From: Bacteroidales bacterium
GTDB taxonomy: Bacteria > Bacteroidota > Bacteroidia > Bacteroidales > Marinilabiliaceae
Direction of reading: 5' to 3'
DNA: 54,147 bases
Assembly (NCBI GenBank): GCA_003249255.1
Contig: QKJP01000032.1
Coordinates: forward strand, 1-54,147
Part shown: positions 50,166 to 54,147 of the stretch, in pieces
Layout: every line of letters starts with the position of its first letter
Position numbering within the stretch: the stretch's first letter is position 1
Position numbers and translations under genes: made by a program
The notes under the pieces: model-generated
Databases searched by the model: none
What the model was told of the DNA's origin: nothing
Seen by the model: only the letters and a program-made list of their open reading frames with translations

Positions 50166-52154
50166 ATGAGATTTTACATCCTTCTTTTGAATGTGTTTAT
50201 TAGTCAGCTTCTTTATTCACAATATGTTCTGCAATTAGAAGATATTGACTATAAGCTTGAAAATGGAACGTTAAGCATCAAGAAATATCTCAACGAGAAG
50301 GAGCGAAATGTTAAGATACCCGAAGTTTTTGTGGTTGAGGGTGTTGCTTATCAAGTGACTAAGATTGAGTCCTTTGCATTTTCATATCTTGATGTTTATA
50401 ATGTTGTGTTGCCTTTGGGGTTAATAGAGATAGATAGTTATGCATTTACAGGAAGTAGGTTATCTCAAATAGAAATTCCACTTAGCATTCAAAAAATTGG
50501 TTTGGAAGCTTTTAGTAGAAATCGGTTTTACGATTTGCGAATACCGGAAAGAACCTTTCCTCATCCCTATAATATATTTAATGGGTATATTGAGATTAGC
50601 CTTCTTTTAGGGAATTTGTTTCTTGAAGATTTAGCCTTTTATGGTAACCGGATAAGTCAATTAACCCTGCCTTCAAGAGGAGTTAAGTATGGCGCAGGAG
50701 TATTTAATAAAAACCAAGTTGATACGGTTAATAATCGATATTCCAACGGAATGTTTTATTTAACCGATTCAATAGGCCATGTCGATAGTACTGTTGTAGT
50801 AAGCTATGGTGGGAAGAGTGGTAGCGTGCATATCATTCCGTCTGAGGTTAAGGAGATTGCATCAAAGGCTTTTTCAAAGTGTGGTCTGTGGTCGGTTAAT
50901 ATTCCTGAAAGTGTAACTCAAATAGCGAGCGATGCCTTTAATGAAAATCATATCAGCGAGATGAATGGTCATCATTCAAAAGGCTTGATTTTTAAACGGC
51001 ATAATAGTTCAGTGTTTGATAGTACTACCCTTGTCGGGTACGGAGGCAATTCCCATGATCTCGATTTTATTCCTCCTCAGGTAACAAGCATTTCTGAAGA
51101 AGCATTTGCAAATTGTGAATTGTCTTATGTGAAGGTTCCGGATAATGTAAGGTATATAGGAGATGAGGCTTTTTGTCAAAATGAGATTGAACGCTTAGAT
51201 ATTTCTGGAAATGTAGAAACCTTTGGTAGAGGTGTTTTTTCAAGGAATGAGATCAAAGAAATCAATGGGAAACCGTCAAACGGCTTGATTTTTGGCAATC
51301 GAAATGGGACTATTGATTCATCAACAATAGTGTCTTACGGAGGGGATGCAAGTCTTATTGATTTTATTCCTACTACTGTTAAGCATATAGGAAGGCACGC
51401 CTTTGATGGTTGTTGGAGGATAGATAGTGTCGTGTTACCTCAAAGTATAGAAGTGATCGACACTGCAGCTTTTGCTTATCTCTTGCTTAAAACTATAGCC
51501 ATCCCTGATGGAGTTGAGTATATTGGGGAAAATGCTTTTTGTGTTAATAGTATTAGTGAGTTACGGATTCCTTCTTCTGTGAAAGAAATTGGTGAATCGG
51601 CATTTAATGGGAACATGATGCGCTCTTTGGTATTGGAAAATGGTTTGCAGTCTATTGGAGCCTATGCATTTGATATTAATAATCTGGAAGAGTTGAGTGT
51701 ACCCGAATCAGTTACGAATATAGGTGATTTTGCTTTTTCGCATAATTCCATCCGTGAATTAACTATTTCAGATAGCTTGAAACACATGGGAAAGGCAGCT
51801 TTTAATGGTAACAAAATTGAAACTTTTAACGGTGAAAAGTCATCTGGAATAATCTATGGCCTCGATGAAAAGGGACGGATAGATTATACCCTAATTTCGA
51901 GTTATGGAGGAGGTGCAGATGTAATTGATTTCATTCCGTCCCATGTGAAAGTAATCGGTAATTCTGCTTTTGCCGCTAATAAGATAAAAAGAGTAGAGCT
52001 TCCTTCAAGTGTAAAAGTGATTGAAAAAAAGGCATTTGCTTATAATGAAATCAAAGAAATTGTAATTCCTAAAACAGTTGAGGTTTTGGCTGACTCAGTT
52101 TTTTATAGTAATCCGGAGATTAGAATTGTTAGAAAGCAATTATTAATGAACTGA
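50166..52154 (+). CDS. BspA-like secreted leucine-rich-repeat protein
   Basis: A 662-aa protein with a signal peptide (MRFYILLLNVFISQLLYSQ) and, from about residue 50 on, repeats of the Treponema/BspA type (LRR_5), as in VKEIASKAFSKCGLWSVNIP. Four copies of a longer insert break the repeats: NG-x2-S-x-G-(L/I/M)-(I/F)-(F/Y), about 12 residues, then D-x2...(S/G)YGG, then (D/H)-(F/I)-IP, at about 189-224, 267-303, 367-402 and 555-591. Such proteins mediate adhesion or protein binding at the surface. It lacks a type IX sorting domain or lipobox, so it may be free in the periplasm or outside. Confidence 0.85.
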   Translation: MRFYILLLNVFISQLLYSQYVLQLEDIDYKLENGTLSIKKYLNEKERNVKIPEVFVVEGVAYQVTKIESFAFSYLDVYNVVLPLGLIEIDSYAFTGSRLSQIEIPLSIQKIGLEAFSRNRFYDLRIPERTFPHPYNIFNGYIEISLLLGNLFLEDLAFYGNRISQLTLPSRGVKYGAGVFNKNQVDTVNNRYSNGMFYLTDSIGHVDSTVVVSYGGKSGSVHIIPSEVKEIASKAFSKCGLWSVNIPESVTQIASDAFNENHISEMNGHHSKGLIFKRHNSSVFDSTTLVGYGGNSHDLDFIPPQVTSISEEAFANCELSYVKVPDNVRYIGDEAFCQNEIERLDISGNVETFGRGVFSRNEIKEINGKPSNGLIFGNRNGTIDSSTIVSYGGDASLIDFIPTTVKHIGRHAFDGCWRIDSVVLPQSIEVIDTAAFAYLLLKTIAIPDGVEYIGENAFCVNSISELRIPSSVKEIGESAFNGNMMRSLVLENGLQSIGAYAFDINNLEELSVPESVTNIGDFAFSHNSIRELTISDSLKHMGKAAFNGNKIETFNGEKSSGIIYGLDEKGRIDYTLISSYGGGADVIDFIPSHVKVIGNSAFAANKIKRVELPSSVKVIEKKAFAYNEIKEIVIPKTVEVLADSVFYSNPEIRIVRKQLLMN

Positions 52155-52189
52155 TCATCTGCAATTGTGAATAGTGCAATCATTATTGA

Positions 52190-52357
52190 GAGCACATTAG
52201 TCTTTTGTTGAGTGGAAAAAGAAATGTAACCATTCAGATTGCAATTGCCTTGGAAGAGTTATTGGATGTCCCTGCCGAGTTTTGGATAAAGCTCCAAAAG
52301 AATTATGAATTACAACAAGAGTTGATTGAGCTTAAAAAGTTTAAACATGCTTCATGA
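52190..52357 (+). pseudogene. HigA-family antitoxin, C-terminal remnant
   Basis: A frame of 55 codons after a stop reads EHISLLLSGKRNVTIQIAIA, then LEELLDVPAEFWIKLQKNYE and a charged tail ending at TGA (52355). This is the last third of a HigA/VapI-type Xre antitoxin (helix 4, the P-(A/S)-E-F-W motif and the closing helix). The first two-thirds and any HigB toxin are absent upstream. The rest of the gap to mnmA (52358-52590) holds no gene. Confidence 0.7.
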
Positions 52358-52590
52358 AAAAGTTAATGAGCTAATTCGTTAATGTGAAAATGGGGAAATT
52401 CACAAGCTAATTGCTTAATGTTTATTGTTGTGATACTTTAAACATCTGAAAGACTAACCGAAATTTGTTAGTTAGATAGTCATGAGTTTAATTCCAGATT
52501 TCCTAAAATATTTCTAAGTAGAAAACTCAAGCTAGTGGCTCATTGCTAGAAGCTAGAAGCTAATAGTCGGTGTTTTATAAATTCATTTTC

Positions 52591-52617
52591 TTAAGCGCTT
52601 AAAAATATGTAATTTTG
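52591..52617 (+). promoter_or_regulatory. mnmA promoter with a 12-bp palindrome
   Basis: TAATTTTG (52610-52617) matches TAnnTTTG, predicting an RNA start near 52624 and an ATG 21 bases later. The perfect palindrome TTAAGCGCTTAA (52591-52602) sits just upstream of the -7 element, where a bound protein would block polymerase. Confidence 0.6.
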
Positions 52618-52644
52618 CACATTCATTTTTCGGAAAACAGTGCA

Positions 52645-53847
52645 ATGGAAAGAAAGAAAGTAGTAATAGGTTTATCAGGTGGTGTTGATTCAAGTGTAGC
52701 TGCCTATGTTTTAAAGGAGCAAGGGTACGAAGTGATCGGTTTATTTATGAAAAACTGGCACGATACTACCGGGGTGTTAAAGTCTGATTGTCCTTGGTTA
52801 GAAGATCGTTATGACGCACAAGCTGTTGCCATGAAGTTGGATATTCCTTTTCATACCGTCGATCTAAGCGACTTTTACCGTAAGCGAGTGGTTGATTACA
52901 TGTTTTCTGAATATGAAAAAGGGAGAACCCCAAATCCTGATGTACTTTGTAACCGAGAAATTAAGTTTGATGTTTTCTTAGAAAAAGCCTTAGAACTTGG
53001 CGCTGATTATGTGGCTACGGGTCATTATTGCCGTAAAGAAACAATCGAAATTGATGGCAAGCCGGTTCACCGTTTGTTGGCCGGAAGTGATGGCAATAAA
53101 GATCAGAGCTACTTCTTATGTCAGCTTAGTCAGGATCAGTTGTCAAAGGCCATGTTTCCAATTGGAGATATTGTAAAGCCTGAAGTTCGCCGAATTGCCA
53201 ATGAATTAAACCTGGTGACTGCACACAAGAAAGACTCTCAAGGCATCTGTTTTGTTGGGAAAGTTGATTTGCCGGTGTTCTTACAGCAAAAGTTAGAGGC
53301 TAAAAAAGGTAAAGTTTTCAAAATTGATGAAGACTGTGATTTGTTTAAACGCGATTGGAATCAGGCATTAGTAGAGAATCCAAGCGATGAGGTTTTAGAA
53401 GAGTTATCTCAGCCCTATTATTTTCATCCAAAATACGGAAAGAAAGTAGGTGAGCATAATGGTGCTCATTTTAAGACCATTGGTCAGCGTAAAGGGTTAA
53501 ATATTGGAGGATTTCCTGAGCCTTTGTTTGTTATTGGTACCAATGTAGATTTTAATCAAGTCTATGTGGGTATGGGGCAAGATCATCCCGGACTTTTCCG
53601 AAGTGTATTGTTTATTGCCAGCGATGAGGTGCATTGGGTGCGTCCTGATTTAGCCTTAAAAGCTGGTGAGAGCCGGCGCTTAAGTCTGCGTATTCGTTAC
53701 CGGCAACCCTTACAAACAGGCGTGCTTCATTGCCGCGAAAAAGGGATCTACCTTGTGTTTGATGAACCGCAGCGTGGTATTACAGCCGGACAGTTTGCCT
53801 CGTGGTATGTCGATGATGAACTGATTGGTTCCGGAGTTATTGCTTAA
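52645..53847 (+). CDS. mnmA: tRNA-specific 2-thiouridylase
   Basis: MnmA thiolates C2 of wobble U34 in tRNA-Lys, -Glu and -Gln. [15 protein letters not shown] has the PP-loop (SGGVDSS at 11-17), [16 protein letters not shown] the first catalytic Cys, [13 protein letters not shown] the tRNA-contact block, and [18 protein letters not shown] the second Cys. The beta-barrel C-terminus ends [21 protein letters not shown] start at the ATG at 52645, giving 400 aa, because the longer frame begins with TTG inside the promoter. Length exceeds E. coli MnmA (368 aa) by an insert in the central region. Confidence 0.95.
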   Translation: MERKKVVIGLSGGVDSSVAAYVLKEQGYEVIGLFMKNWHDTTGVLKSDCPWLEDRYDAQAVAMKLDIPFHTVDLSDFYRKRVVDYMFSEYEKGRTPNPDVLCNREIKFDVFLEKALELGADYVATGHYCRKETIEIDGKPVHRLLAGSDGNKDQSYFLCQLSQDQLSKAMFPIGDIVKPEVRRIANELNLVTAHKKDSQGICFVGKVDLPVFLQQKLEAKKGKVFKIDEDCDLFKRDWNQALVENPSDEVLEELSQPYYFHPKYGKKVGEHNGAHFKTIGQRKGLNIGGFPEPLFVIGTNVDFNQVYVGMGQDHPGLFRSVLFIASDEVHWVRPDLALKAGESRRLSLRIRYRQPLQTGVLHCREKGIYLVFDEPQRGITAGQFASWYVDDELIGSGVIA

Positions 53848-53863
53848 GAATATAATATTTTTC

Positions 53864-53898
53864 AAAGGTCTAAAGTCATTGCCTTAGACCTTTTTTTT
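53864..53898 (+). terminator. Rho-independent terminator of mnmA
   Basis: AAAGGTCTAA pairs with TTAGACCTTT (53864-53873/53884-53893) around a 10-base loop, followed by T residues. It lies 17 bases after the stop codon. Confidence 0.92.
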
Positions 53899-53932
53899 AT
53901 GGGAGCCATGTAAATCTCTTTCTGAATATCCG

Positions 53933-53948
53933 TAATTATGCATAATTA
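53933..53948. repeat. Perfect 16-bp palindrome in the terminal gap
   Basis: TAATTATGCATAATTA is fully self-complementary. Together with ATATCC just to its left it resembles about 45657-45681. The rest of 53899-54147 is non-coding to the window edge, with TTCC...GGAA around 54070 as the only other small inverted repeat. Confidence 0.55.
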
Positions 53949-54147
53949 AAACTATTGCTTCAACGTCAAAAAATTATCAACACCGAGTCCTAGGTCTGCC
54001 AGTTGCCATAGCCGTCAAGCTAATATTGTAAAGTTTTATTTTTCATTTACTTACAGGGTGTAATTCCCCATATAGAGGAATTGTCAGTATTTTTCCCCAT
54101 TTTTGTAATATTATTATGTAAATAAAATGAAGGGCACTAATGTCTGC

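Noticed and set aside
53945-54020. Minus-strand stretch resembling a short protein C-terminus
   Set aside because: It spans fewer than 20 codons between stops and could not be extended in any frame.

Overview
The window is from a low-GC member of the Bacteroidota, probably a marine, Marinilabiliales-like organism. The support is exact Bacteroidota-type promoters (TTTG, then TAnnTTTG about 17-20 bases later), the gliding-motility genes gldF and gldG, an UpxY-type antiterminator heading a polysaccharide locus, almost no Shine-Dalgarno sequences, and a menaquinone branch (menA, menC, menE). The genus is inference; no rRNA or tRNA gene was seen.

Positions 1-30409 are one long minus-strand surface-polysaccharide locus, read from the right. 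It starts with upxY (30409), then a conserved protein of unknown function with a missing start codon and a nucleotide-sugar dehydrogenase. After a 3.9 kb accessory island come an ABC exporter (wzm, wzt), an FkbM methyltransferase, glycosyltransferases of several families, a DegT aminotransferase/NeuD acetyltransferase pair, a sugar epimerase, wecB and a GT10 fucosyltransferase. An IS3-family transposase gene is cut by the left edge. No flippase or polymerase was seen, so export is best explained by the ABC route, with chain ends perhaps capped by the methyltransferase and read by the Wzt C-terminal domain. Several genes are decayed: a GT4 gene in three frames at 4125-4605, and an MBOAT O-acyltransferase fused to another fragment at 7127-7799.

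Small non-biosynthetic cassettes are set into this locus, each with its own repeats. (1) A Fic gene plus a 70-codon partner lies within a 163-178 bp tandem repeat array. (2) A GxxExxY gene sits exactly between the stop codon of wzm and the start of wzt, bounded by 28-bp inverted repeats that share an 18-base core with the Fic array. (3) A four-helix-bundle gene and three HepT/MntA-type (HEPN/nucleotidyltransferase) pairs at 23058-26937 are separated by spacers built almost wholly of degenerate 8-bp units. The units point inward to a conserved apex, so each spacer is a giant imperfect palindrome. This octamer-phased array is the most unusual structure in the window.

Positions 30608-34900 are minus-strand housekeeping genes: flavodiiron protein, SPOR lipoprotein, mltG, murB, with a 16-copy heptanucleotide repeat just after the mltG stop. 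From about 34947 the plus strand carries menA-menC-menE, a DUF4091-type lipoprotein, surE, a small membrane protein, lpxB, gldF-gldG, dnaN, a BspA-like leucine-rich-repeat protein, a higA remnant and mnmA. pheT is the one minus-strand gene among them.
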